A stretch of 64,000 bases of DNA from CAZAFL01 sp964484465 (GTDB taxonomy: Bacteria > Bacteroidota > Ignavibacteria > UBA10030 > SZUA-254). Shown here one piece after another: positions 51,460 to 61,312 of this stretch (within the stretch, counting starts at the first letter, position 1; every line of letters begins with the position of its first letter). The position numbers and the translations under genes are program-made. The notes under the pieces are model-generated. The model made no database searches. It was not told the DNA's origin and saw nothing but the letters and a program-made list of their open reading frames with translations. The stretch lies in NCBI GenBank assembly GCA_964484465.1, contig CAZAFL010000005.1:73885-137884 (forward strand). The letters run 5' to 3'.

Positions 51460-52224
51460 TTACTGCGACTTAAGAGGCTGATGATTGTTTCTTGTGCCTG
51501 CCCTTAGCAGAATAGGAAATGTGACTGTCTTTGTACTCCCTTCAACCCAGCATTTTTTCAAATCTTCAATGATCATATCGACGGGATTCTCGTTCTTCAC
51601 CCCGATGTAATGCTGGACGGCAGACCATGTATTGACATAGCCGATAAATTGTTCCAGAGTCCATTCATACGATGCGGAAAAATGGGGAGCTGGTATTTCT
51701 TTAAACGGGAAGGGGATGGTGCGATAGTTCGCATCAATGTATTTTCTTTCGTCATCCCAGAATGCGCCGACGATGTTCTCATAAAAATGTTTAATGACCT
51801 CATCGGTTCGAACATCAAGACCCGGAAGTTGATAGCCGATAGCGGCGAAGACGCCAATAGGTTTCAAGGTTCGTTCAGCCTCCCCGTAGAATTCTTCGAA
51901 ACTAAACCAGTGAATTGCCTGCCCGACTGTAATCAAATCAAAAGAGTTCGCCGGGAACGAACAATGTTCCGCGGTTTCAACTTTGTATGTGATATTTCTT
52001 TTTTTCACAGCGTTGTTGATTTGGTTCTCGCTGATGTCGGTTGCGAACACGTTATCGAAATATTTTGCAAGCTCCACTGCAATTTGACCGTTGCCGGTTC
52101 CACAATCCCACGCAATTTTTCTTATCGGGATGAATGAAAGTAAGAAATTGAAAACTTCCGCCGGATACGTAGGGCGAAACCGGGCGTACAGTTGAGCCTG
52201 TTTTGAGAAATTATCTTTCATCAT
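51460..52224 (-). CDS. Class I SAM-dependent methyltransferase
   Basis: A 254-residue methyltransferase of the UbiE/type-11 class. It opens KQAQLYARFRPTYPAEVF, and the SAM site is AWDCGTGNGQIAVELAKYF. ATDISENQINNA, VETAEHCSFPANSFDLITVGQAIHWF and the later PIGVFAAIGY follow the usual order. Relatives include trans-aconitate methyltransferase-like proteins. Substrate unknown. It is on the same strand as the ligase, 85 bases upstream. Confidence 0.85.
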   Translation of the reverse strand: MMKDNFSKQAQLYARFRPTYPAEVFNFLLSFIPIRKIAWDCGTGNGQIAVELAKYFDNVFATDISENQINNAVKKRNITYKVETAEHCSFPANSFDLITVGQAIHWFSFEEFYGEAERTLKPIGVFAAIGYQLPGLDVRTDEVIKHFYENIVGAFWDDERKYIDANYRTIPFPFKEIPAPHFSASYEWTLEQFIGYVNTWSAVQHYIGVKNENPVDMIIEDLKKCWVEGSTKTVTFPILLRAGTRNNHQPLKSQ

Positions 52225-52416
52225 CCATCAATGCCGTTTCTACATACAACACAAATGGTACAAAAAACATTCTCAGAAAGGCGTGAGTAAGCAATAGAGC
52301 AAGGCGGGGGCTCCCGACCACAATAAACAAATGATCCTTGAAATGTGATGTCGTATGTCAAATCGTATAGTTTATGTCATCGCAACGGTGTGAGTTATCA
52401 TCCATGTTATTGATGA

Positions 52417-55400
52417 TTATTGCCTGACGCTGCGATTTTTCCACTCATCAAGGGTGAGGGGTTGTATTTGTTCGAGGCTATGCTTCGTCAGGGTTGAATT
52501 TATATCGCTTAAGTTTTCCTGAATCCAACCGTCAAATTCTTTTTCAACGTCTGACAACTCTCTCGTAAGTGCGTCTGCCCGGTCGACCTGCGTTTTTGAA
52601 GGTCTTCCTTCATAACCGACGACGTTACCATACAGGCTTGTAAGGTATTCCCGCAGTCGTTGTTCACCGGTAATCATCCCACCTTCTTTCGTTGCGACGA
52701 TTTTCTTTCGCATGTCATCGACCCGGGTCGAGGCTGTCTTCAGACGTTGAACAAGGTCGGCGTCGTCGACCGTTTTCGATACGCGGTTGTCAAGAGCGAT
52801 TCTTACGCCGTTGATCTTCTCAACGATAAACGTCATATTCTCCAGCTGATTGTAGAGTTTCATCGATAAATCAAATTGCGCCTGACGGTCTGCCTTCACG
52901 TGTTTCGACCGTGGATCGGATAGGATGGTAAGCTTTGTCGTGTAGACATTTTTATCCTTTGTCATTTTTACAGTGTAAGTTCCCGGAAGCAGGCGAGGGC
53001 CGACTGAAGTGCCAAATGCTGCTGTGGCGGCTGTGGGAACTTTCGGAGGTTTTATTCGCATCGACCATGTTGCACGACTTAAACCGCGGCGTTTACTGCT
53101 GGGAATGGTTCCTACGAGTTTCCCTTGTGGATCTAATACTTCAATTTTCAGATCGCCAAAAATATGCCTTTTCTTTTGATAATAGGTAATTGTTGCGTCG
53201 TCAACAGGGTTGGGGCCTGCGAATACCGCATCTCCGGAAGCCCAGCCGCCAAATGCAGGAATGCGCTGGACCGGTGGCTTCGCGTCGATGAACACGGCGT
53301 CTTTGGCAAGGTTTTCTGCTGTAAGAGCCCGAAGGGGTGTGATATCATCGATAATCCATATACCCCGTCCATGTGTGGCGATAACCAGATCATGATCACG
53401 GGGATGAATAGCAAGGTCGCGAACGGCGACGTTCGGAAAATCACTTCCTTTGTACTGGGCCCATTGTTTTCCCCCGTCGAGTGAAATCCAGAGTCCGAAT
53501 TCAGTTCCTACGAATAGAAGGTCTTTGTTCACGAGATCTTCCTTTACGACGTGCGCATATCCGCGGACAGGGCTTTCAGGATTCACAACTGATGACCATG
53601 TCTTGCCAAAGTCGGTAGTTTTATAGGCGTACGGTTTCATATCACCGAATGTATGGAGGTCAAATGTTGCATACGCTGTTCCTTCACTGAAGTGACCCGC
53701 ATCGATGGAAGAAACCCAGGCATTTCGTGGCAAGTGTTGAATATTACCGACAACGTTCGTCCATTTTTTTCCGCCGTCCCGGGTGAGCTGGAGATTTCCG
53801 TCATCGGTGCCGACCCAAATAATATTCGCATTCTTAGGAGATTCAACAATAGAATAGATCGTTGTGTGCATTTCGGCTGCAGAGTTGTCGATGGTGACAC
53901 CACCTGATTGTTCCTGCCGTTGTTTTTCCGGGTCATTAGTCGAAAGGTCCGGCGATATACGATCCCATGTCTGTCCGTGATCGCTTGAACGAAACAAGAA
54001 TTGGGAGCCTATATATACTGTCCCCTTTTTCGTCGCGCTCACATGAATCGGCGTGTTCCAATTAAAACGTAGTTTTCCTTCATTATATCCCGGCAGAGGC
54101 TGGATGCCTCGCGTTTCATGGGTCTTCCGGTTTACACGCCCGATATATCCACCTTGTGATTCTGCATAAATATAATTCGGGTCGGATGGGTCGGAAAACA
54201 TCCAAAAACCGTCTCCAAAATACATGTTTTCCCAACGGTCGTTCGTAATCCCGCCGGGGTATTGGGATTCACCCACCCACGAGCTATTATCCTGCAAACC
54301 ACCATAAACATGGTACGGCATGTCCATATCAACGCTGACATGGTAAAATTGTGAGATAGGCAGGTTCTCTGCTTTCCACCAGTTATTGCAGCCGTCAAAG
54401 GTATACCAGACTCCTCCATCGTCTCCCGAAATGACATTATCGGTGTTATTTGGATTGATCCAGACATCATGGAAATCACCATGTGTACCGCCTGAAATAT
54501 TGCTGAAGCTTTTTCCTCCATCGACACTCATGATAAGCGGGCCATCGGGTTTGTAGATTTTATTTTCGTTTTTCGGGTCGACGATCAGGTTTGCAAAATA
54601 AAAAGGACGCCAGACCATATTTTGACTTCTATCGAGGGCTCTCCAGGTGAGACCGCCGTCATCGGATCGGTACAAACCATTTCTCGGTGGTTCTGCTTCG
54701 ATAAAAGCGTAGACTACGGAAGAGTTGGAAGGCGCAACCGCGACGGCGACGCGTCCCCAAGGTTTTGATGGAAGGCCTTTAGTGGTTTTTTCATCAAGGT
54801 CACTCCAATTCGATCCTCCGTCTGTTGTCTTAAAGAGTCCGCTCCCGCTGAACGCACCGGCGCTATCGCCTCCTGAGCGGAAAGTCCAGCCTTTTCTCCG
54901 AAAGTCCCACATCCCGGCAAAAATTGTCTTTGGGTGTTGTTGATCCATTGAGATCATCGAACATCCAGTCGAGGAATTAGCACCTTTGAGTATTCTATTC
55001 CACGATTTACCACCGTCGGTTGTTTTATATAAACCGCGGTCGTCGCTGTCACTCCAAAGCTTGCCCGGAACTGCGGCATAAACAACCTCAGTATTTGATG
55101 AATCGACAAGGATCTTAGCAATACGCTCTGATTCCACTAAACCCATATTTGTCCAGTTCTCACCGCCATCAGTTGATTTGTAGATACCGTCACCAATAGA
55201 AACGCTGTTGCGGGTCCACGATTCACCGGTGCCGACCCAGAGAACCTTGGGGTTTTTTGGATCGATCGTAATCGCGCCGATTGATTGCACAGGTTCTTTG
55301 TCGAATACCGGCTTGAATGTTGTGCCTCCGTTCACTGATTTCCAGACACCACCGCTGGCACTGCCAACATAGACGGTGAGACGCAGGCCCTCCTGGACGG

Positions 55401-55578
55401 CATCGATTGCAGAGACCCGACCGCTCATAGTTGCCGAACCTATATTCCGCGCACTTAATCCGGATATTGTTTCCGCATCGATTTTTATGGATGGAGGTTG
55501 TTGTTGTCCATTTGCGGATCCTATAAGAATGAATCCAATCAGAATCTGCATACACAAGGGTAGAAGTCGTTTTTTCAT
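52417..55578 (-). CDS. Large exported sortilin/BNR-repeat (VPS10-like) protein
   Basis: A 1053-residue protein with a signal peptide (LCMQILIGFILIGSANGQ); the ATG at 55578 is preferred over a longer frame that adds a charged extension. The first 750 residues carry many BNR/Asp-box repeats of the form SxDGGxxW (KSTDGGENW, KTTDGGKSW, RSDDGGLTW, LTRDGGKKW), forming a beta-propeller as in sortilin/VPS10 and photosystem-assembly-like proteins. The C-terminal part has a helical segment near 900-1040. Such proteins are often called glycosyl hydrolase, without evidence of activity. No T9SS sorting domain is seen. The LolA-like gene lies upstream in the same direction. Confidence 0.8.
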   Translation of the reverse strand: MKKRLLPLCMQILIGFILIGSANGQQQPPSIKIDAETISGLSARNIGSATMSGRVSAIDAVQEGLRLTVYVGSASGGVWKSVNGGTTFKPVFDKEPVQSIGAITIDPKNPKVLWVGTGESWTRNSVSIGDGIYKSTDGGENWTNMGLVESERIAKILVDSSNTEVVYAAVPGKLWSDSDDRGLYKTTDGGKSWNRILKGANSSTGCSMISMDQQHPKTIFAGMWDFRRKGWTFRSGGDSAGAFSGSGLFKTTDGGSNWSDLDEKTTKGLPSKPWGRVAVAVAPSNSSVVYAFIEAEPPRNGLYRSDDGGLTWRALDRSQNMVWRPFYFANLIVDPKNENKIYKPDGPLIMSVDGGKSFSNISGGTHGDFHDVWINPNNTDNVISGDDGGVWYTFDGCNNWWKAENLPISQFYHVSVDMDMPYHVYGGLQDNSSWVGESQYPGGITNDRWENMYFGDGFWMFSDPSDPNYIYAESQGGYIGRVNRKTHETRGIQPLPGYNEGKLRFNWNTPIHVSATKKGTVYIGSQFLFRSSDHGQTWDRISPDLSTNDPEKQRQEQSGGVTIDNSAAEMHTTIYSIVESPKNANIIWVGTDDGNLQLTRDGGKKWTNVVGNIQHLPRNAWVSSIDAGHFSEGTAYATFDLHTFGDMKPYAYKTTDFGKTWSSVVNPESPVRGYAHVVKEDLVNKDLLFVGTEFGLWISLDGGKQWAQYKGSDFPNVAVRDLAIHPRDHDLVIATHGRGIWIIDDITPLRALTAENLAKDAVFIDAKPPVQRIPAFGGWASGDAVFAGPNPVDDATITYYQKKRHIFGDLKIEVLDPQGKLVGTIPSSKRRGLSRATWSMRIKPPKVPTAATAAFGTSVGPRLLPGTYTVKMTKDKNVYTTKLTILSDPRSKHVKADRQAQFDLSMKLYNQLENMTFIVEKINGVRIALDNRVSKTVDDADLVQRLKTASTRVDDMRKKIVATKEGGMITGEQRLREYLTSLYGNVVGYEGRPSKTQVDRADALTRELSDVEKEFDGWIQENLSDINSTLTKHSLEQIQPLTLDEWKNRSVRQ

Positions 55579-55624
55579 AACAGTCGCATATATGATGAAT
55601 GAAACATCAGTTAATAGAAATAGA

Positions 55625-56365
55625 TTATTTAGCCTGGACCGGAGTCGTCTTCGGCATCTGGAATCTGCCATCTTCGATTGAGATATTTGCTTCAATCTTA
55701 TCGTACGCGACTTTCGACCTGTCCTGACTTCCTTTTACATTGCTCTCAACGGAGTAGGGCAAATACCATCCATCAACTTCCTTATAGTCGCCAAGGGTTG
55801 TTTCAAATTCCAATTCTGCACCCCGAACAATGCGCTTGATATCGATTTTAATCGGAACATAATAATCGGTGTCCATGTAGAAGTATCTGACTTCACCATT
55901 TGCAAGCGTCACTTTGAGCTTGTATGCGTCTGTGCCCTCCACCGGCTCCATACCTGCGAATTCAACCTTGTTGCCTTTTTGCTGATAGTTGATCAGGGGT
56001 CCGTCGAAATCCGAATCCTCGATAATCTGCTTCATCTCTTCTTCTGCGAGCGGTTCAGGATCCTTCTTACCACGCCAGGGCTGAACTTTCCAGCCGGATT
56101 TCCCGTCGTACGCATTGACGCCGGTAAGCCCCTGCATTGAGAATTCCTGACGCACCATATTCGGTCGTTTGTTCTCTTCAAGGACGCCAGCTTCGAAGCC
56201 TCCGCCCCCGATAAATTTTCCGGTGCGGCGCAAGGTTTTGATGTTCTGAATTTTTTCCATCCCGCCGACTGTTTTGATAAATTTTGCTATAATGTCATCC
56301 GCGGTTTGTGCGGGTACTGGAATGGTATATAAGGCGAGAATAACTACAACGAAAAATGTTCGCAT
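55625..56365 (-). CDS. Outer-membrane lipoprotein-sorting-like (LolA-fold) protein
   Basis: A 246-residue exported protein (signal MRTFFVVVILALYTIPVPAQ). DIIAKFIKTVGGMEKIQNIKTL, AYDGKSGWKVQPW and YYVPIKIDIKR fit the LolA/LolB-like fold family of unknown substrate. AAAGGATAATACC precedes the ATG. It is 46 bases ahead of the large BNR protein gene, so the two are probably one operon and may work together on an envelope or lipid substrate. Confidence 0.7.
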   Translation of the reverse strand: MRTFFVVVILALYTIPVPAQTADDIIAKFIKTVGGMEKIQNIKTLRRTGKFIGGGGFEAGVLEENKRPNMVRQEFSMQGLTGVNAYDGKSGWKVQPWRGKKDPEPLAEEEMKQIIEDSDFDGPLINYQQKGNKVEFAGMEPVEGTDAYKLKVTLANGEVRYFYMDTDYYVPIKIDIKRIVRGAELEFETTLGDYKEVDGWYLPYSVESNVKGSQDRSKVAYDKIEANISIEDGRFQMPKTTPVQAK

Positions 56366-56475
56366 GGTATTATCCTTTGTTGTTTCTATGCTGAAAAATG
56401 GTAAAAGTTAAACCTACTACAAACTGATGGAGGTTGATGTCAGTGATAAATCACCGTTTTCCATTATAGTGTGTC

Positions 56476-57150
56476 TTACCGAATCCCTTCAATCCTCTTT
56501 GTACGGAGCGTACTTATAAAAGATGCACAATAACAAATCATTCCGGCGGCAAATAATTCATAGCGGTATGGCCTGGGAGTATGTAACCGTATTGTTGCGT
56601 CAGTATCATTCATAAAGGAAAACAGGATGAATGCGGTAGCGAATATCCCTAATCCCCGCGAGAGGAGCGTCGGTCGAAAGTTCTCGTTATGTTCTACTTT
56701 CTTTATCATCACGATACCCGTCGCGACCATGAAGAATGAAATAATGAGAGGAGCGATAACTGGGCCGATCCAGGGCGTCGGAATAAGAAAGAGAATATCC
56801 AAGTCAAAAAGGGCGGAGGGCCAGTCCAACAGAACTTTAAGCCATACATAATAAAAAATATCCCAAATCCCAAACGTAACAAGGAAATATCCCAGCTTTT
56901 GCCATCGGCACCGTCCGGCAAGTATTCCGACCGACACGAGCATGACCATGGTAGAAAGTTCGCGGGCTATCTCCACGACAAGATGATGTGTGGACATCAT
57001 TCGCAGCGGAAAAGCGAATCCCCCCGGGTAGTAAATCGCGCGAAGGTAGATGACGACGGCCGATTCAACAAACGCGAATGCAATGGCGAACACAGCGGCT
57101 GCAGTAATTCGTGTTTTGTAGGATGATGCCATTAAAGGCGCAGATGACAT
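56476..57150 (-). CDS. Polytopic membrane protein of unknown function
   Basis: A 224-residue protein with about six hydrophobic helices (AAAVFAIAFAFVESAVVIYL, LSTMVMLVSVGILAG, VTFGIWDIFYYVWL and others). Conserved-looking polar residues sit in helices (ESAVVIYLR, WDIFYYVWLK, PTPWIGPV). No family was recognised with confidence. It starts 8 bases after the aldo/keto reductase stop and is probably co-transcribed. An ATG at 57132 is an alternative start. Confidence 0.65.
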   Translation of the reverse strand: MSSAPLMASSYKTRITAAAVFAIAFAFVESAVVIYLRAIYYPGGFAFPLRMMSTHHLVVEIARELSTMVMLVSVGILAGRCRWQKLGYFLVTFGIWDIFYYVWLKVLLDWPSALFDLDILFLIPTPWIGPVIAPLIISFFMVATGIVMIKKVEHNENFRPTLLSRGLGIFATAFILFSFMNDTDATIRLHTPRPYRYELFAAGMICYCASFISTLRTKRIEGIR

Positions 57151-57158
57151 TCTCTTAG

Positions 57159-58148
57159 TTATATATTAACTCGTGCCATTCCTGCTTCAGGATATCGCGG
57201 ACCGATTGTTGCGTCGATTGGAACAGCTTCATTAATTTGCTGAATTTCTTCATTGCTTAGTTGAATATCAAGGGCACCGACATCCTCCTCAAGGTACTTC
57301 CGATGTTTGGTTCCCGGGATTGGAACAATATCATTCCCCTGTGCGAGAACCCAGGAAAGCGCAAGCTGGACAGCAGTACAGTTTTTCTCGTGAGCTAATG
57401 TTTCGATCCTCTCCAACAATCTTAGGTTTTGTGAAAGGTTTGTTCCCTGGAATCGGGGATGGTTTTTTCTGTAATCCGATTCCCCAAAATCACCAGCAGA
57501 TTTAAACCGTGAGGCAAAAAATCCTCTTCCCAGAGGACTATATGCTACAAACCCGATACCCAATTCACGGCATGTTGCGAGAATTTCTTGTTCAACGTCA
57601 CGAGTCCAGAGGGAATACTCCGTCTGCAATGCCGCGAATGGATAAATTTTATGTGCCCGGCGGATGGTTCCCGGTGCCGCTTCAGAAAGCCCGAGGTATC
57701 GTACTTTGCCTTGCTTTACCAATTCAGCCATGGCGCCGACCGTTTCTTCGATTGGTGTATTGGGATCGACACGGTGCTGATAATAAAGGTCGATCGTCTC
57801 AATCCCCAATCTTCGCAAGCTTGCTTCGCATGCAGAGCGAACATATTCCGGCGAGCCATTCACGCCGAGGAATTCACCATTTTTTCCCCGCACGTTACCA
57901 AATTTGGTGGCAAGAAATATTTCATTCCGTCGACCATGTATGGCTTTTCGAACGAGTTCCTCATTATGGCCGGTTCCATACATGTCGGCGGTGTCGAGAA
58001 AATTTATTCCGAGTTCAAATGCTCTGTGAATTGTCGCAATCGATTCATCATCGTTTCGGGGACCATAGAATTCCGACATGCCCATACATCCCAATCCTAT
58101 TGAAGAAACCTCCGGACCGTTCTTTCCAAGTGTGCGAGTCTTCATCAC
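57159..58148 (-). CDS. Aldo/keto reductase
   Basis: A 329-residue NADPH-dependent oxidoreductase of the AKR superfamily. The catalytic tetrad Asp-Tyr-Lys-His is visible in LDTADMYGTGHNE, LATKFGN and YYQHRVD. YSPLGRGFFA and PIPGTKHRKYLEEDVGA are typical of the YajO/AKR13-like group. It would reduce aldehydes or ketones in the cytoplasm. It lies in a minus-strand run with the F420-type reductase upstream (16 bases). Confidence 0.92.
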   Translation of the reverse strand: MMKTRTLGKNGPEVSSIGLGCMGMSEFYGPRNDDESIATIHRAFELGINFLDTADMYGTGHNEELVRKAIHGRRNEIFLATKFGNVRGKNGEFLGVNGSPEYVRSACEASLRRLGIETIDLYYQHRVDPNTPIEETVGAMAELVKQGKVRYLGLSEAAPGTIRRAHKIYPFAALQTEYSLWTRDVEQEILATCRELGIGFVAYSPLGRGFFASRFKSAGDFGESDYRKNHPRFQGTNLSQNLRLLERIETLAHEKNCTAVQLALSWVLAQGNDIVPIPGTKHRKYLEEDVGALDIQLSNEEIQQINEAVPIDATIGPRYPEAGMARVNI

Positions 58149-58164
58149 AATAAACTTTCTTAAT

Positions 58165-58818
58165 TCAATGTTTCTTTAATAGTTTAAATGCATGTGTCCA
58201 GGTATTGTGAAGAAATCCGGGAATACACCAGAGCATCGCGAGCGGTTCAATGGCACGGGCGGCTTCGACTTTCCCAAGGTCTTCAATTTCCCACCCAAAT
58301 TTGCGGAGAATTCCTTTGACCTCTTCTTTAGCTCGCTCGTTGTTACCACAAATAAACATCGTCGGTTGAATTCCCCCGAGGTCTGGGTTGATCATCTGGG
58401 AATTGCCGACACAGGAAAAACACTTCACAAAATTGACATCGGGTGCAAGTTGTTGCAGCCGCTCCATAAGCGAGTTGTCGAGAGTTGTAAAATATTGTAT
58501 GACGCCGTTGACCGGGGGCGCATCTGCAATCGGGTTGGTGGTGTCGATCACGGTTTTTCCCTTCAGGTTTGTCATTGAAGCGGATTTCAGTGCAGCTTCT
58601 GCGGCTGTGCCTTTTACAGCCAACACAATAATACTGCCAAATGTTGCGGTCTCTTCAAATGAACCAACGCGGGCATTCCCGTTTGTCTTCTGCTTCAGCT
58701 CCTCATGCTTGTTCTTATCATTTGTTCCGATCATGACCTCGTATCCATATCTGATAAAACCGTTGGCGAGTGTCTTCCCCACGGTTCCGGAGCCGATCAC
58801 ACCGATTTTGTTATTCAT
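58165..58818 (-). CDS. NADPH-dependent F420-reductase-like protein
   Basis: A 217-residue protein with the N-terminal dinucleotide motif IGVIGSGTVGKTLANGF and MIGTNDKNKHEE, which suggests NADP binding, followed by the helical C-terminal part (EVEAARAIEPLAMLW in outline). It resembles NADP oxidoreductases of the F420-dependent type and the Fno/ProC-like group. Whether F420 is the partner here is unknown; no F420 genes are nearby. AAAAGGGAAA precedes the ATG. Confidence 0.8.
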   Translation of the reverse strand: MNNKIGVIGSGTVGKTLANGFIRYGYEVMIGTNDKNKHEELKQKTNGNARVGSFEETATFGSIIVLAVKGTAAEAALKSASMTNLKGKTVIDTTNPIADAPPVNGVIQYFTTLDNSLMERLQQLAPDVNFVKCFSCVGNSQMINPDLGGIQPTMFICGNNERAKEEVKGILRKFGWEIEDLGKVEAARAIEPLAMLWCIPGFLHNTWTHAFKLLKKH

Positions 58819-58878
58819 GGTTTTCCCTTTTGGGCTTATGTAATAATCTCATACGCATTGTACTGCCGTTCAATCGGT

Positions 58879-59358
58879 TTAGCGTTCTACCCGTACAGTT
58901 TTCCCCTTTGTTTTTCGAATTCTTCTTCCGATGTGTGCAAACAATCCACCAAATATTCTAACAGCTGCATAATAGATGTAGCGAAAGAAGAAGCCGGTTT
59001 CATTCATTAATTTCAGAAAACAGTTGTCAGCTTGCTTCCTTACTAAAGGGAGACCATCCGGCAGAAATTGATAAAGAGCGTCGTGAACAAGAGAGGCGTA
59101 ATACGTTTTCGGTTTCCCGGTTCGTGAATCAACCACGCCGTCAGGAATCCCGAATGAGATGTCGAGGAGACAGAATTTTGGCGTGCAACCGTCCCATGCG
59201 TATCCCTTTTTTACTATGATCATGCCATCTTTTCTAAGGGATAACCGGGTTGTCCCTGTCTTGTCAAGAAATGTAAGGTCTTCCTTGAAACTAAGACCGG
59301 AGTTCCACGAAAAATCGTCTTCCAGCTCGTAGACCCATTTCACACTATTCTTACACAT
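58879..59358 (-). CDS. DUF1353-like protein
   Basis: A 159-residue soluble protein. The stretch KKGYAWDGCTPK, then YYASLVHDALYQFLP and ADNCFLKLM match the DUF1353 family, small proteins best known from phages and found in many bacteria, with no proven function. The C-terminus is basic (RRIRKTKGKTVRVER). A TACCTTTG -7-like element at 59373-59380 precedes it by about 15 bases but lacks a -33 TTG. No other phage genes are nearby. Confidence 0.65.
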   Translation of the reverse strand: MCKNSVKWVYELEDDFSWNSGLSFKEDLTFLDKTGTTRLSLRKDGMIIVKKGYAWDGCTPKFCLLDISFGIPDGVVDSRTGKPKTYYASLVHDALYQFLPDGLPLVRKQADNCFLKLMNETGFFFRYIYYAAVRIFGGLFAHIGRRIRKTKGKTVRVER

Positions 59359-59490
59359 GAGCCGCCTCTGTGCAAAGGTATTGTCATAGTCTGAAGCTGA
59401 ATGTCAGATTAGCGTTCCAGACAATGATACAATTTCTTATCACAGAAATCAATTGGTAAGGAGTACGATGCACCTCAAGCGAGCCCGTGA

Positions 59491-60363
59491 TTATGAGACT
59501 TTAAACGAAGTCATCGAAACCGAGCCCATGATTGTTTTGTCGTTGAAGAATGCCACGTTTTCATTTTCGTTCCTCAGGCTTAATACATACAACATCGGAA
59601 GGTAATGTTCCGGTGTCGGAATGGAGAGCATGGCTTCTTTGCCGAGGGCTGGATAGTCGATCAGTTTTTTGTATTCACCGCTGAGAATGTACTGCTTGAA
59701 TTTCATATTCATCTCATCCGCCCAGTCGTACGCCGAGTCCGGATGTTCCCAGTTTATCATGTGAAGATTATGGACCATGTTGCCGCTGCCGATAATAACA
59801 ACTCCTTTTTTTCGTAGTGCCGATAACTCTTTTGCAAGTTCATAGTGCCATTGAGGAGATTTCTCATAGTCCAGGCTAAGCTGAATAACCGGTATGTCGG
59901 CTTGAGGATACATTCGCCGGATAACGCTCCAGCACCCGTGATCAAGCCCCCATTTTTCGTCGAGCTCGACAATCGCTTTTTTCACGATGCCTTTTGTTTG
60001 TTCAGCGAGCGCGGGATTTCCAGGAGCAGGGTATTGGACTTCATACAATTCCGGTGGAAAACCACCGAAGTCATGAATGGTCCTCGGTTTGTCCATTGCG
60101 GTAACGAATGTCCCTTTGGTTTCCCAGTGAGCGGAAATGCACAGGATTGCCTGAGGGTGAGGCAGGTCGTTGCCTGCTTTCCTCCATCCGGTTGCGAATT
60201 CGTTATCTTCGATTGCGTTCATTGGGTTACCATGTCCGACGAAAAGAACAGGCATGAGCTGTTCGGATGGAGGTAATTGTTCGGAAAACTTATGAAATTC
60301 TTTCAATGTCGTCATTGCGACTATACTCTTCAAAGATTTTAATAAAAACTCTTTCCGATTCAT
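59491..60363 (-). CDS. LigB/DODA-type extradiol dioxygenase (YgiD-like)
   Basis: A 290-residue metal-dependent enzyme of the 4,5-DOPA extradiol dioxygenase family. Metal-binding His are in FVGHGNPMNA, CISAHWETKGT and IHDFGGFP; the glutamate-rich AxxP and GSGNMVHNL segments are also typical. It may open catechol rings. An N-terminal MNRKEFLLKSLKS resembles a weak Tat-like start without the twin arginine. ATG 60363 is chosen; GTG at 60375 adds four residues. It stands alone, followed by a 132-base gap. Confidence 0.85.
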   Translation of the reverse strand: MNRKEFLLKSLKSIVAMTTLKEFHKFSEQLPPSEQLMPVLFVGHGNPMNAIEDNEFATGWRKAGNDLPHPQAILCISAHWETKGTFVTAMDKPRTIHDFGGFPPELYEVQYPAPGNPALAEQTKGIVKKAIVELDEKWGLDHGCWSVIRRMYPQADIPVIQLSLDYEKSPQWHYELAKELSALRKKGVVIIGSGNMVHNLHMINWEHPDSAYDWADEMNMKFKQYILSGEYKKLIDYPALGKEAMLSIPTPEHYLPMLYVLSLRNENENVAFFNDKTIMGSVSMTSFKVS

Positions 60364-60796
60364 TGTCTGGCTCACTTACTCTTCGTTATGGGGCGTCGCG
60401 CAGCGCCGTTCTTTCAGAGTTTGAGCAGGATGTCAAGAAAAAAATAGTATGGCAAGTCTTCTTTCTGAATAGGTCAAATCGCCAGTAAATGTATAGAACA
60501 TCTCTTTTAAAAACAACATAACCGGTATAGGATGTTGTTCCGTTCCGGTTATCAGAAAATGTCATTGAGCGGCTTTTTGCTCTATAAGTTCAAGCTTTGA
60601 AATAATGTTGATATTCTTACCCGGATTGAACCGCCTGTTCCGGTAATGACATATTAATCTTTATATGGAATTATATGCGTATAGGAAAATGAATCATATA
60701 AAGGGTTTCGATATCGGCAAGAGTAGGTAGTAATGAATATCAGTCAGGAAGTTCGTATATTCCCGCAAATCAGGAAAATTTAATATCAGGGAAACC
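60364..60796 (+). other. Long gap with competing hairpins before the TRAP genes
   Basis: No credible gene is seen in this 433-base AT-rich gap. AACAACAT (60512-60519) pairs with ATGTTGTT (60532-60539), and TAACCGG (60519-60525) pairs with CCGGTTA (60545-60551); the two stems overlap and exclude each other. TATATTC at 60756-60762 is a weak -7 candidate. No riboswitch class was recognised. Confidence 0.35.
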
Positions 60797-61312
60797 ATGG
60801 TGACCATCTTTCGTTTTATTGATAGTGTGATTACGCGATTAGTCACGACCGTTCTTGTATTCCTCTTCAGCATCATGATGGGTCTGGCTGTGGTGCAGGT
60901 GTTTCTAAGATATTTCTTCAATGGGGGTATTCTCTGGGGTGATATTGCAGCCAGGTCGCTTGTTATTTGGGTTGGCTTCCTCGGTGCTGTTCTGGCAACA
61001 AAGGAAAACAAACATTTCCATATTGATGTCCTGACACGTTTCCTGAAGGAACGCCATCAGTTATGGTTTTTAAGTTTTTCGAACCTTGTCGCTGCATCGG
61101 TCTGTTTTTTCCTCGGTCAGGCGAGCATAACGTTTCTTGGATTGGATTCCCAAAGCACTACGTTTCTTAATATTCCGGTTGTTGTTGTTGAGGTCATTGT
61201 GCCCGCAGGCTTTTTCCTCATGATGATTCAGTTTGCGTTGAGGATGTTCATCAATCTTGGCGACGCATTAACAGGGAAAGGACCAGCGGAGAAGGCGGGT
61301 GCACCGGCATGA
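60797..61312 (+). CDS. TRAP transporter small membrane subunit (DctQ-like)
   Basis: A 171-residue inner-membrane protein with four helices, including VTTVLVFLFSIMMGLAVVQVFLRYFF and WVGFLGAVLATKENKHFHIDVL, the pattern of DctQ. It partners the large subunit encoded next; the two genes overlap by four bases (ATGA). TRAP transporters import organic acids or similar substrates with sodium and a periplasmic binding protein. Confidence 0.88.
   Translation: MVTIFRFIDSVITRLVTTVLVFLFSIMMGLAVVQVFLRYFFNGGILWGDIAARSLVIWVGFLGAVLATKENKHFHIDVLTRFLKERHQLWFLSFSNLVAASVCFFLGQASITFLGLDSQSTTFLNIPVVVVEVIVPAGFFLMMIQFALRMFINLGDALTGKGPAEKAGAPA

Noticed and set aside
57509..58153. Plus-strand open frame of 214 residues
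   Set aside because: It is antisense to the aldo/keto reductase, which has its full catalytic tetrad.
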